NCBI GenBank assembly: GCA_020226215.1
Contig: CM035235.1
Span: 71,325,283 to 71,389,282, forward strand
Source of the DNA: Sindora glabra
Lineage: Eukaryota; Streptophyta; Magnoliopsida; Fabales; Fabaceae
Length of the DNA: 64,000 nt
Direction: 5' to 3'
The notes under the pieces are model-generated. The model saw nothing but the letters and a program-made list of their open reading frames with translations. It was not told the DNA's origin and searched no databases. This document shows, in pieces, positions 51,862 through 64,000 of this stretch. How positions within the stretch are numbered: position 1 is the first letter of the stretch; each line of letters begins with the position of its first letter. Position numbers and translations under genes: made by a program.

Positions 51862-53476
51862 ATGCAAAACTATAGCAATAAAGAGTATCATGCTATAAAT
51901 ATGAAGAAAGAACCATCTGATGCTATCGAATTGAAAGCCACTCTTATTATTCAAAGAAATCAAGCTCTACAGGAAAAATTAAAAGAGATTCTTAAACAAC
52001 AAATCAGTGTAAGTACTCTTTATTTCTTTCACATAAGTAATCTTTCATATTTGAGTAATTTTAAATTTTAACTTTATTTAAAATTGTTATATAGGAATTA
52101 GCACATCAGATGAAAGAAGCAGGAAAGGTGAAAAGGGATGATAATTCTACTGGAGAAGTATTACAGGTTGCTCTATTATCATTTGTAAATCTATCAGATG
52201 AAGTTGTAAATGTTATTACCCCATTTGGATTCTAGATTAACTTATTATGAATTTTATAATTGAAATATTAATTTGCACAATATTTTTAAATTTTACATAT
52301 ATGATATGATTGTGTTCTTTTTTGCAGCTTGGGCGTAAAAAAGCACTAAAGAAAAGCATTATCATTAGTGAATTATTTGATTTTACATTTATACTTCCAG
52401 ACAATATTGATATCAACAATGTAAGATGAATTATAATTTTTTCTTAATTTGTTTATTTATGCTCCTTTAGCAAACTTTTATATAATGTTATAAAAGCTCT
52501 TATAATTTTCATCTTTAACAACTATTGTAGATAGAGCTATCAAATGTGGAAGGAGAGGAAGTTGTGACAAATGTTCCTATGCTTTCATTAAGAGAAAGGC
52601 TACAAGGATGGAATATTGAATGTCGACAACGATCAATATCAAATGACATGTGTGATATGGTATAATCTCATTATCTTTATTTGAATTTCATAACGTGTTC
52701 TAAATTGCTAATATGTTGTAGTTTCAAGTTTAAAAGTATTATGGTAAAATTTTCTAAAATCCTTGAACTTAATTTTCTCAAATTAATTTAGTATTTGTTG
52801 TCATTTTAAGTATGAATACATTTTTCTTGCAAAATCCTCATAAAACATGTCATAAATTCAAAGCTCTATAATTTGATAGATACAAAATTAATTACGATTG
52901 ATGTAACTTAAGATTGATATAACTATTAATTACATATGTTCTTTTTGTAAGATCTCATTTTACTTTTATGTATACTGAATTATGTAATGTAAATTGTAAT
53001 GCTTTTGATTGCAATTATTCTATCATAACTAACTTATGAAACATGATATTTTATGAAGTACTATCGTCATCTCAAAGCAAACCACATGTTTCGATCTAGC
53101 ACTGAAGTTGTTAAATTTATACTATTTGAGCTTTATCCCAATGATGATAAAAAGAGAACTAAAAGAATGCTCAGAGAAAATTCGGTGAGTAATTGATTTA
53201 TTCAAGATTGAAATCTATTCAATTAACTATAAAATAATTAAATAATTAATATTATAATGCCATTTTTTATTTTTGCACTCAGGATTGAAGGTAGTTGAAT
53301 CATCAAGAAAAGGAAGAAAGGTGTCAACCTTAGAAGATCGCTCAATAACAAACAAGAAATACATAGAGAAATTCATGGCTGATTGTTGGGATAATCTTAG
53401 TAATTTTGTTCCTAAGAAAATGAAGTATGAGGAAGAAACAATGTGTGAATTAACCAAGAAGGATTTTCATAAATGA
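51862..53476 (+). CDS. Small protein with a divergent methyl-CpG-binding-domain-like motif
   Basis: Six exons can be joined: 51862-52008, 52095-52166, 52328-52420, 52531-52659, 53059-53184 and 53291-53476, giving 250 residues. The first five junctions are all phase 0 with GT-AG introns. Residues 22-62 are a charged, probably coiled-coil helix (QRNQALQEKLKEIL). Residues 122-172 resemble plant methyl-CpG-binding domains: an LxGW start (128-131), then YY (148-149) and FRSSTEVVKFI (158-168), the usual YY...FRS..EV..(Y/F)(I/L) pattern. The C-terminus is basic and charged. A nuclear chromatin role is only inferred. The last exon is a decision: the obvious acceptor at 53281-53282 leads straight to a stop (GAT TGA), whereas an AG 8 bases later opens 61 more residues. 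The protein could be functional, or a gene in early decay. I cannot name the family member. Confidence 0.55.
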
Positions 53477-54214
53477 AATAGATAAAGAGATGATAATGTT
53501 CAATAGTTTGCTTTACTCTTGTACTTTTTAATATTTTAAGACATTTATTGTTTTTGAATGAGATAATTATTTTTTAAGCTGCTTTTTTACCAAAATAGGT
53601 GGTTTTATAGATTCATTAGTTTAAATTTTATCGAAATATGTGACTTTGGAACAATAGTAATTTATTATTTTAAACTTTTAATTATCTTTATATCCATTTG
53701 ATAATCTTTTGATCTATCTTTCTATCTTTTCTCTTTCTTTGGTGTTAGGTTTAACCTTGAGATTTTTTAAAGCTTAAATTAAATCTATAAAAAGGTGGTT
53801 ATTTGAAGTAGTTGCATAGAAGGGTATTTACTTTAAGAGGTTCTCATGATAAGCAATGCTACACCCTTTTTATAATTTTAGAAATTTATTTTGTAAGGAG
53901 AATGATTAAATAATTTCAAATAGTAAAAATTAAATTTAAATTATTATGAAAAATGGATAAATTATGATAAGAAAATATAAATGAGATACTAGATAAAATA
54001 AAATTTAATGATTGAGTGGGTGAAATATGACATAAGAATCTTATATAAAATAAATAAGAAAAGATAGATAAAAAAATGTTTAAAGGTTATAAGTATTTTG
54101 TTACTTAATTTCCATATATGCCTTAATATATTGCTATACAATGTAGGTTAAGTTAGTGAAAATCAAATAATGAATTCCACACAAGTCACGACTAAGGTTG
54201 GGTTATGACAAAGA
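53477..54214 (+). repeat. Probable 5' LTR remnant of the plus-strand gypsy element
   Basis: The part next to the MBD-like gene holds its 3' untranslated region. The last 100 bases before 54210 align with the end of the putative solo LTR at 22000-24310 and end in GGTTATGACA, the CA end expected four bases before the primer-binding site. The left LTR border is not visible, so the LTR is probably truncated. Confidence 0.45.
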
Positions 54215-56090
54215 TGGTATAAAAGTAAGGTTTATGTTCTTAATGGAATGAAGCCTTTAGGTTATATTTGTTTGCTGTCTGAATAAGTGTTGATCAAAAT
54301 TGTACTACTAATATATGTACATTCGGGATTATATATAACTAATACCATGTTGATAAACCCTATAATGTTTATTGATATTAATGGTGGAGTTTGTTTGTAA
54401 CAGGTTACTTGATGATTGTTTTAATTATTTGATCATTTGAAAAATCTTGTGAACTAAGGTATAGTTAATACTAGATGTCAAATGTGAGTTAGCAAACGTG
54501 CAAAAAAAATGGTGATAGGTTTACAGACTTAAAGTGGTAGACGAAAGGAAAAGGAAAGTAGTAAGCAACAATTCCCTTATTAGGCTATAAATTTTATATA
54601 TCATTTGATAAATCAATTGATTATGGCTTTTAAACATAATTGATGGCATAACTAATATAGAGACTAGAATGATTATGTTCATGAAAAAAAGTGCAAGTGA
54701 ATGGATACTTCTCTAGAGAGGAGTACTGAAAGCAAGTTTTAGATGATTTATAAAATTTTGAAGTTAAAGCCTTTTACTATATACTAGTATTGATTTTACA
54801 ACAAATGTGTATTGGTTTCTTAATTTGATAGAGTGTTGTGGAAAAATGTTAGGATGCCTCAACCAGTAATTGATAGAACTTATGGGCCATTAGTTAATAG
54901 AAAATAAGGATTCACATTAGGCATTTATGACTTAGGTAACTTTATAAGAAAGTTTTATCAATTGATTCTTGCCCTAAAATATTTGCTAAACTAAGATTTG
55001 AGAGTTTGAATATCTAAAGTAGGAGAGTCTTTTAGTTATTGAGTATGATACTCAATTCACTAGACCGTTTAGGTGTGCAACTTCCTTGGTCCTTATTGAA
55101 TGGGCTAAGGTTAAAAAGTTTGTTTGGAGCCTTCATGACTTTTGTTTTGAGCAAATTCACATTAATGATACTAACACTTACTAATAAGCATTAACCCAAT
55201 CATTAAGAAGAATGCTTCTTCAAGGAAACCTCGGAGAAAAGGAAGTGGTTCCACTGTAGGGCTAACATCATTTTATAGTGCATAGAATGGATTCTTCATT
55301 AAAAGAAATTCTAAAAGCCAAAGGAGTCATTCAAACCATTTATTGGGTTATTACCAAAATTGTCCTCTCACTCAAAGTAATGCGAGGTTTTGGGTGCCTT
55401 GGTTTTTACAATGTCGATCTCGCTATGATGGCTTATCCAACTATATTTGAGGGGAATGTGTTTTAAATGTGGTTGTGAAGAACACAAAGATAAGAAGTGT
55501 CCTAAAAATATCTTAAGCTAGGCATCTAGCTATTTTATGTTTTAACAAAATGTTTCAACTCCTCCGCCTATGAATACTTTAAGAAATTAACCAACATCCT
55601 TAAGAGGTGTTAATGTGCCTAACCAGGAGAGCGTGGCAAGTGGAAGCCAAGATAGAGTATATGCATTAACATGCTAAGAGGCCTAAGCTTCCAATGCCAT
55701 AATGACAGGTTCCCTTAAAATTTAGAGCTCTTATATTAGAGTTTTGTTTAAGCTTAGTGCTACACATTCTTTTGTATCAGAAAAATTGGTTACTACCTTT
55801 AATAAGTGTTTTAAACTTATAAAAGCACCCTTGATCGTAATGACCCCAATTGATAAATCCTTAATGGCCACATATAAGATAGAAGCCTATAAGTATTTAT
55901 GAATATGTGAAGCCTACAAACCTAGTTTTGATTAACAGGGTTGATTGTGATACGATCTTAAGGATAAATTGGTTATTTGAATATTATGCTTATGTGAATT
56001 ATTTTAACAAGTTTGTTGCATTTTGTATAGAAGGTTTTCCGCTTATTAGAAGATTTAATTTTATATATGTTTTTTTTTCATTTTTTTAAC
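54215..56090 (+). mobile_element. Decayed Ty3/gypsy retrotransposon (primer-binding site, gag and protease relics)
   Basis: TGGTATAAAAGTAAGGTTT at 54215 is a changed copy of the initiator-methionine tRNA primer-binding site used by plant gypsy elements. Gag relics follow, including a YDTQFTR motif at about 55048. A complete zinc knuckle of the CX2CX4HX4C type is encoded at 55459-55500, and the protease end (DCDTILRINWLF) at about 55937-55972. Frames are broken by stops and shifts and no reverse transcriptase follows, so the element is truncated and dead. Confidence 0.8.
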
Positions 56091-59000
56091 TATTCCCCAA
56101 TAGAAGAACTAATTCTCCAACAATAAACCTACATAGTAAAATCACAAATAGTCAAATATCAAATTATGTTATTTATTTGCTAAGAAAATAAGAAAAAAAT
56201 TATTAACTTTTTCTTTTTTTTGTTAGTTTAAATTAAATAAAATGATTATTTTATTTATTTATTTATATTCTAGGTTTTTAGATTAGTTATGAGTAGGAGT
56301 GGAAATAGGCCACCTAACTTATTTTTGGCCTAACTTAATCTAGTTTATTTGTAAAATAAAATAGACTTAAGCCAATTTTTTAACCCATTTTGCAAAATAA
56401 GATAGCCTATAGTATTTAAAACCTAACCTATTAGTTTACTAGGCTAACCTGTATTTTTTATATACCAAATCCTATAATATATATAATATTTAGAAGAAAA
56501 TTTATATAAATTTTAAAAAATGTATGGAAAATTATAACATATCCTTATTTTCTTAAAATTTCTAATATTATATTATATTATTATTTAAATAATTGATTTA
56601 TAATTAATATTGTAATATTTATATTTATTTTAAGATTAAATCAACCTTGAATTAAATGCAAATTTAAATATAGTTGGACTTCAAACTATACAATTTTTTA
56701 TTGAATAAATTCAAATTAAAATGTTATTCTTAGTTTGAGCTTGAACAATTTTTTATGTTAGTTGAGTGATGTTTAATAATAGATATTAAAATTCAATTTG
56801 ACTTTACTCAGTTATACATATAATAGTACTTTTTCAAGAATATTTTTCTAATTATCAATAGACTTATATAAGTTAGCAAACTATATCAGGTTTTAAAAAT
56901 TTTATGTATGAATCATGTTAGACTAAATTTTAATCTTACTGTAGGCTAAGCTAGGTCAATTTTTTTCTATACAAGTTTGACCTATTTTAAGCAGAACCTA
57001 ACTTGACCCAACTTATGTTCACCTTAACTTTGAGTCAAATGGGTGTATAGGCCTTAATTTTTTTTTAAGCAGAGGGTTAGAATTTGGGTCAAGTTTAGGT
57101 GACTTGAATAGAGGTATAAACGAGTTAAGCTATTTACGAGCAGCTCGAGATCAATTTACAAAAAAACTTAATTCGAATTTAACTTTAAATAAGTTAAGCC
57201 TAAACAAACTAAACTCAATTAAACCATGAGCTACACTTGAACTTTATATTACTCGATTCGAACTGTTCACAAGCCTAATAATAATTTTTTTTATCTTATA
57301 TACTATATATAAAAAATTAATTCCATTATTAATCATTGAGATTGTATGAAGAAGTATGATACTTTAATTGAAGTAATTAACTTTCCTATATATAGAAAAA
57401 ACTTCTAGTACTATATTAGTAATGAAAACTTAATCTTATTTCCATGTAAATATTACCAAGTGTATTATTTTTCAAAATCAACAATTTAATGTCTTTAAAA
57501 CTAATTGATTTCTTTTTAAAAATAAATGATTTTCTATCAAATCATTAAGCTTGTCAATAGGTTGGTTTGTGTAGATACAGGCTGGTTCATGCTATTATAG
57601 ACTGGATTTATGATGAACTAATCCGTATTACCTATGTTCAAAGCGATTCAATTTTAGGGGTTCAAATTTATTAAAACTCATGATAAAGTAGGTTAACTTA
57701 CAAGTTTTAACTGTGAATTCGCGGACTTGATGAATACGAGTTGATTCATGATCGATCAAGTTCGTAACGAGTCGACCTATACTATTGATATTAGAAAATG
57801 GATCTAATTTTAAAGGTCTAAATTTACGATAGATATATACTAACCAACGAGTCATGACTTGTTTGGTATCCCTATAGATCATATTGCTAAGTTAAAAAAA
57901 TAATTGTATGGGAGTGACATTGAGTTTTTAACGTTAATATAGCATTAGAAGTCCTTTCTTAGTGCATATTATTTTTTGCTAAATGTAATTATTAGCATTA
58001 TGTGATGATTTTGCTAATTTTTTTTTATAGATATGATGGTTGTAAAAAAATTTGCATTAATGAATAAAATGAGATAAAATCTGGTAGATTATTAATTCAC
58101 GAAAGATAAAATTTTATATACTCAAATTTAAGTGAAATGATAAATTATTTAAATAAGATTGTAAAATTTCGTTTAGATTTACTTTCACGAGAAGTTTAAA
58201 CTCGAATTTAAATATTTTAAGTCTTGAGAAATTAGAGTCTAATAATAAATTATTTGAATAAATTCGGGTTCAAGTTCAAATTATTTAAACTTAATGATGT
58301 ACAACTCGAGTTCAAATTTATTTATTTTAAGCAAGTTTAAGCTTGAATATATATATATATATATATATATTTGACTTGATTTGATTTGTTTTTACATCTT
58401 TAAGCTTGGATTGAAATAAAAGAAATTAAAAAAATTTGAACTTTTAGAGTGTGGATCAAATCATATTTGGATAAACTTGTTTAAGTAAATCTTAATTTAG
58501 AGTAATCAATGCATATATTCATAATCAAAATAAGGTATGTTTTTTTATCAAAACTTTTGATTCAAGTAATATATGATATTATTTATAAATTTTACCTTTT
58601 TTTTTCATATCATTAGTCCAATATCAAAATCTTTTATATATACATTTAATAGGTTAGTTCATGAACTAAAGAATTATATTTTATCATGCCCAACCCTGTT
58701 TAATTCATAGGTTGGTTTGTGCATTAAACCCATTTTGACTATCTTACAAAACATTGAAAGTAAACTTCACCATTCATAATTTTTAATTTAATTAAATGTA
58801 TTTTTATGAATTTTTCAATAAAATTTATAATACTATTTTATATTAATTTATTATGTTATATTTTTAATGATGATTTTGAAATTATTTTTATATATTTAAT
58901 AAAATTATTAATTATATAAAGTAAAATTTGTGTAAAAAATAACATGATAATCCACCATCTATTATTTTATTTGAAAAAATTTTAAAAATTGCATAAATAA

Positions 59001-59330
59001 TGATTAATCGATGAGAAAATGTCTATTAATTTTAGTATTTTGCATAGTTAAAGCTTAAAAATGTTATTAGAAAAAAAAAAGCTGAACACGTTAGGTTCGT
59101 GCGGTCCGCTGAATGCATTACGTCACTAATAATTTTATATATATTGATTGCTTAATTGTATTTATTTTCATAAAAGTATAAAGTTTTTGCCAAATCACGC
59201 ACCAGTTTTTTTTTAAAGAAAATTGAAATTACGTGTTCTTTTTATCTGAAGAAAATTACCTAAGAGGACAAAAGAAAGCCATAAACACATCAGGAAAAGA
59301 AATAACCTAGTAGTAGTAAATTGTTCGGAA
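56091..59330. other. AT-rich intergenic region with old DNA-transposon relics
   Basis: No gene is seen. Blocks at about 56290-57070 and 57110-57280 contain GCCTAACTT- and ACTCGATTCGAACTG-type motifs and inverted segments typical of decayed plant non-autonomous transposons. A TA microsatellite lies at about 58347-58371. The stretch from 59210 on is probably promoter of the KH gene. Confidence 0.45.
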
Positions 59331-59339
59331 TCAGAATTC

Positions 59340-59480
59340 TGGATGATTAAGCTCCTCGGCGAATCCAAGATAGTTCGTGGAAAGAGCAACCTACTTTATC
59401 CAGCTTTCTCTCTCCGTCTCTCCTTCTCTCTAGAACTAGGGTTTTAACTAAGGAAGCCCCTTCTTCCCTTTGATCAACAG
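59340..59480 (+). promoter_or_regulatory. Probable leader exon of the KH gene with telo-box
   Basis: A CT-rich stretch (TTTCTCTCTCCGTCTCTCC) is followed by ACTAGGGTTTTAAC, a telo-box (AAACCCTA on the other strand) common near the start of widely expressed plant genes. It ends in GATCAACAG followed by GTATGCC, a good donor, and an acceptor at 60254-60255 lies 24 bases before the ATG. This implies a 5' untranslated intron of 775 bases. Confidence 0.55.
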
Positions 59481-60279
59481 GTATGCCACTCTGATGTTTT
59501 TAACAATTCCAACCTCCATTTGGTTTCTTCTCCTTCGACTTGAAATCTCAGTTAATGGGTATTCAAAATTTTATATTTTATAATTTTCGAGTTTCCTGGC
59601 CCTTTTTTAAGGACCCAAAACTTCGTGTTGGTCGAGGGTACAGAAATTATTAACAAGGGTCATCCTTCGGGTGATCCTTGACTACTGAAACATGAAAATT
59701 ATATAGCTTTTTTTCCCCTATAGAAAAGTGATTTTTTAAATTTTCGATGACTCTTTATCTGTAAGTTATCTGAGCATGTAGCGAGTTCATTTGCAGTGCT
59801 TTCAGACACTACAAAATCTGTTTCTCTCAGTTTAGTGATCCCACTAGCTTCAATGTTTTGGGTAATTTATTTTTGCCCCAGTTTCTTTTCTTTATGTTAC
59901 GTCATTTGATAGAATTATAATGTGGCAGATTTCTGCATGTGTTTTTCCCCCTCCCCACATTGGATGATAGCTGGATAACAGTTTGTCTTATTTATGAGAA
60001 TAGACGTATTGTAATTTGGATGCTAACATTCCCACTGTTGTAGCTATAAGTGGATGTCTAAGGGCTGGTTCAAGATTGTTTAATAGCTTTATTTGGAAAT
60101 TCAAGTTTAATTAAACGTAGGGGACTTAACCTGTTGGCTTATACTTTATTATCTTCAATTACCCATTTTACCTAGTGAATAGGGGGATGGTGAAAAAATG
60201 TAAAGATATATTTCACAGTGATTATAAATATGTTCACATTATGACTTGTTTTCAGGAGTCACACTGAAACTTTTGTAAA

Positions 60280-63200
60280 ATGGGTGAGACTGGGAAACGA
60301 TATCGATCACAGAGAGACTATGATGGGGACAACAAATATCAAAAGAGACGTGTGAATGATGAAGATGGAAAGGGAAATGATGAATTGGTTATTTATAGGA
60401 TTCTCTGTCCAGATGATGTAATTGGGAGTGTTATTGGTAAGAATGGAAAAGTGATCAATTCTATAAGGCAAGAGACCAGGGCAAAAGTCAAGGTTGTAGA
60501 TCCATTTCCTGGTGCCAAGGATCGGGTTATAACAATCTACTGCTATGTTAAGAATAAGGAGGACGTTGAGATTGATGATGAGTTCAATGATAAGGAACCT
60601 TTATGTGCTGCCCAAGATGCTCTCCTCAGAGTTCATGCTGCCATTGCCAATTCTCTGGCAACTTTTGGTGATTCTGAGAAGAAACGAAAGGATAAGGAAG
60701 ATTGTCAAATCCTTGTTCCATCAAGCCAGTCTGCAAATATCATTGGTAAAGCTGGGGCTACCATTAAAAAACTGAGAAGTAAGACAAAGACAAACATCAA
60801 AGTTAATGCCAAGGATGCAACTGATCCGACACATTCATGTGCCATGGAGTTTGACAATTTTGTGTTGGTCGGTACTTAATATTGCAAGTCTCTTATATTG
60901 ATATTGTTTTAGACTTGCCCCTTTTCTGATTGATACAACTTCAACTATTTTCATCTACAGACATAAGCCAATTTAATTTCTTCCACTGTTGATAAAAGTA
61001 AAGTGAGACAACAAAGCTTGTAATTATGGTGTTTCTGCTGACTTTTAATAGTTTATATCTTATTGAACTATATATCATCTGAAATCTGCACAACATTGTA
61101 AGACGGATTAATTGTATCAACCATTTTCTGTGTTGCTTATTTGCAAAGATGATTTCATGTTGATATCATGACTTCTCCACCTTTTAGTTTTCCTTTTAAA
61201 AAAAAAAATCTTCTGTTGTCCGTGTACAGTACAGCGGGGGCTCCTTTTGAGATTGTTATATGTTATTTTTAATAACTATAAGCAATTATTTAGTGTGAAA
61301 TAGATCTTTTTCATGTATAGTTTCGCTAATTTGTTTCATTTAAAAAAATCCTATAATTTGTCTTTTGTTGCCATCCAAAGCGTTTATGTAAACCTCTATC
61401 TTACTTTTTCTGCTTTTCTGTTTAATAGATCAGTGGTGAATCAGAAGCAGTGAAAAAAGCATTATTTGCAGTTTCTGCCATCATGTACAAGTTCCCTCCC
61501 AAGGAAGATATCTCTCTTGACACATCCGTCCCAGATGTCCCTCCTAGCATTATCATTCCCTCCGAATTACCTATTTATCCACCTGGTGGACTATACCCAA
61601 CTTCAGATCCTATTATTACACCTAGATCTGTCCCTCAAATAATAGGGGCAACAAACATACAAGATATACAGAATTATGCCGATACTGCTAGTGCATGGTC
61701 TCTGTACTCATCTGCCCTTCCGGTAGTTTCTGGCTCTTCCCGAACTGAGGATTTAATTGTAAGAATGTTGTGCCCATCTGATAAGATTGGGCGTGTCATT
61801 GGGAAGGGAGGTGGTACAATTAAGAGTATAAGGCAGGCTAGTGGTGCTCGTGTTGAGGTTGATGATTCCAAGTCTCGTCGTGATGAATGTCTGATTACTA
61901 TAACTGCAACAGAGGTAAACTATCTCTATCTCTATCTCTTCCTTTAAAATTTCTCTTGCAAAATAATGATCTTCCAATATGGGTGATATCAGACTGGGCT
62001 TGTCATTAGTTATCTATTACTATTTTTTTAATGTTATAGGTGCATTTCTCAAGGTTCTAACCTGTAAACTACTTTTGGCCTTGTTATTTAGGCGAATAGT
62101 TGATTTGTATTCTTCAAAAAAATTGTCTGATGTGTTTTTGCTAAGATTAAGGTATCTATGTGCCAGCTTGTTTGTAGTTTAAGTTGTTTGGTTAATAACA
62201 GTATCTGTTTTGTGTTTAAGTTTCTTGGTAAAAAATATAGTCTTTTTCCTCATTGAGTCCATTTATTATTAATTTTTGAATATTAGTTTGGTCTTAAATT
62301 TCCTTTGCCAGATTATCATTTTACTGAATATTCCCCGAGTTTCTTTTTGTGGAAGTAACCACTATCCTTTTTGTTTGTGATTAATTTGACGCATCATTTC
62401 CATTACAACAGGTGAAGATTTGGACTGATATTCACGGAAAATCTTTATTAATAGGAAATCAAACGAAATGTTGTTGTGGTTATTACTGGTTGATGATTGT
62501 GACTATTGACCCTGGGCTTTGGTGTTGCTAATGTTGCTCCCCTCATAAAAATGATGCTTATGTTCTCACAATTCACAGGGTGCAGTGTTGAATGCTTACA
62601 ATATTGGAAATTTAGAGCATATAACAGATAAGGATAATTTCCAGAAAATATTAGCAGATCAGGATATTTTCTAGGGCTGCCAGTGAAGGATCCACATTCT
62701 ACCTTGTTACTTGGACAATGCTATTGCTTTTTAATTTCATTTATCACCATACATCAATGGTTACTTGACATTCTATGAGGTGTTGGTCAAGCATCTAATT
62801 CTTTATGTCTCTTCATGTTAGGGGTAAGGTGCTGTTTGTAAACTTTATTTAGGATGAGGTTAATTTACAACTATAACAATTTGTAGTGCTACATCCAGAT
62901 TTGTCATAATTGTCCATACAATGCATGTAATATCCTTTTCCTATTGTATGCTAATCACTTGTTCCCTTTTTTTTGGTCATAAAAGACTTTTGCTCATGTA
63001 GTGTCTGTATTTTGTAGTCACCAAGTGATCTGAAATCCATGGCAGTTGAAGCTGTTCTATTGCTGCAAGGGAGAATAAATGATGAAGATGATACCACCGT
63101 TTCAATTCGACTCCTAGTCCCATCTAAAGTCATTGGGTGTATTATTGGTAAAAGTGGTTCAATCATAAATGAAATTCGGAAGAGAACTAAGGCAGATGTC

Positions 63201-63607
63201 TGCATCACAAAGGGCGATTTGCCTAAATGTGCAGACATGAATGATGAACTCATTGAGGTTTGATTTCTCTAAGGTTAATTGAATTTCTTGTGCCATTTTT
63301 TTGTTTATTTGATTGAACTTTACTCTGGATTTAGGTGGGTGGTGAAGTTGATTGTGTGAGAGATGCACTTATTCAGATTGTTCTAAGGCTTAGAGAAGAT
63401 GTATTGAGAGAAAGGGATACTGGTCATAATCCCCACTCTGTGGGTGCTGAACCCTTGTACTCAGGTGGTGCTGGTCTTTCTGTGCCATCCCTGCTTCCTT
63501 CAGTTCCACCGGTTGCAGCTCCATTGACTTATGATCAGAGGACTGATTCTGGAAGTGGCCTAGGATTGCTGTCTTCTACTAGCCTGTACGGATATGGATC
63601 TTTGCCG
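60280..63607 (+). CDS. Multi-KH-domain RNA-binding protein (At4g18375-like), 5' part
   Basis: This is an RNA-binding protein of the plant poly(C)-binding-like KH group (relatives include HEN4 and RCF3); its targets are unknown to me. Four coding exons in phase 0, 60280-60867, 61429-61914, 63018-63257 and 63335-63607, give 529 residues, and the gene runs past the right edge. Four KH domains are visible by their GxxG loops: GKNG (53-56), GKAG (156-159), GKGG (321-324) and GKSG (402-405), each preceded by a VIG/IIG helix motif. A basic start (KRYRSQRDY, KYQKRR) may act as nuclear signal. A proline-rich linker (225-265) lies between KH2 and KH3, and a Gly/Ser/Pro-rich region follows KH4. The Arabidopsis protein has about 606 residues and a fifth KH domain, so the missing part is about 80-110 residues. 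The donor after exon 1 (TTG/GTCGGT) is weak. Confidence 0.9.
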
Positions 63608-64000
63608 GTATGTCCTCTGGTCATTTGTTGGTATGCCATCTTATGGTGACCAATCCAACATTGTGATAACTTGGTTCGTCTCATTATTTAGTTCTTGTAT
63701 TGTATTTGTTGATGGAAGGTATATCTTTGAAGAAGAAAATAAATATGAGATTCCTTTTCAGAATTTTTTGGTGGAGATATATGTGACAACATTTCTGAAG
63801 TTACTGTTTTCTCCTCAAGTCTTGTTTGGGGATGAAATCCTCATTAATTTTAATTGTTATTGTTCTATATAGAGATGCCTTGATTTTATGTTGGTTTACT
63901 GAGTTATTTATTTATTTATTTTTTTAATTTTCTATTTCTTATTTAATGTGTATGTGTAGTCTCTGTTTTACACATCATATGCATTGACTTCAGCTCTCGT
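63608..64000 (+). other. Intron of the KH gene running to the window edge
   Basis: After the donor at 63608 no exon encoding the fifth KH domain is readable. A possible acceptor (GACTTCAG) lies at about 63993, but too little sequence follows to judge it. Confidence 0.5.

Noticed and set aside
61674..61977. Two minus-strand frames at the KH gene
   Set aside because: They are antisense to the exon that encodes KH domain 3.
62951..63253. 100-codon minus-strand frame
   Set aside because: Antisense to the KH4 exon, whose plus-strand reading has the conserved GKSG loop and correct splice phases.

Overview
The window looks like nuclear DNA of a eudicot plant. It is very AT-rich, its genes are split by short-to-medium GT-AG introns, and the spaces between genes are filled with retrotransposon relics, SINEs and small inverted-repeat elements. 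Five genes can be supported by reading through splice junctions: a Shaker-type inward K+ channel of the KAT1/KAT2 group (5739-10639, +), a short JAZ7/JAZ8-type TIFY repressor (15561-18604, -), the thylakoid-lumen protease DEG5/DEGP5 (30557-33865, +), a small divergent gene with a methyl-CpG-binding-domain-like motif (51862-53476, +), and the 5' part of a multi-KH RNA-binding protein (60280 to beyond the right edge, +).

Layout: 1-5.6 kb is AT-rich intergenic DNA with an unidentified coding-like stretch at the left edge, a tRNA-like (SINE head) stretch and a G17 tract. The K+ channel follows, then 5 kb of intergenic DNA with a foldback element. The JAZ gene is convergent with the channel. From 18.9 to 29.4 kb there is a long-inverted-repeat element, a probable solo LTR and more AT-rich repeats. 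DEG5 is preceded by a candidate inverted-repeat element with 220-bp tandem units. From 34 to 51 kb are two SINE copies with target-site duplications, several MITE-like elements, a decayed minus-strand Ty3/gypsy element, and two copies of one LTR nested in each other. The MBD-like gene is followed directly by a decayed plus-strand Ty3/gypsy element with primer-binding site, gag zinc knuckle and protease relics. The KH gene closes the window.

The genes do not form an operon-like unit. From memory of the Arabidopsis map, KAT2 (At4g18290), DEG5 (At4g18370) and the KH gene At4g18375 lie in the same order on chromosome 4, so this looks like an expanded, repeat-invaded version of a conserved block; the JAZ and MBD-like genes are not part of that block as I remember it. 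I found no CRISPR, no plausible viral or toxin system, and no clearly new multi-gene system. The points most worth checking are the microsynteny, the exon-6 acceptor of the MBD-like gene, the LTR nested in its own family member, and the repeat families shared between gene introns and intergenic DNA.
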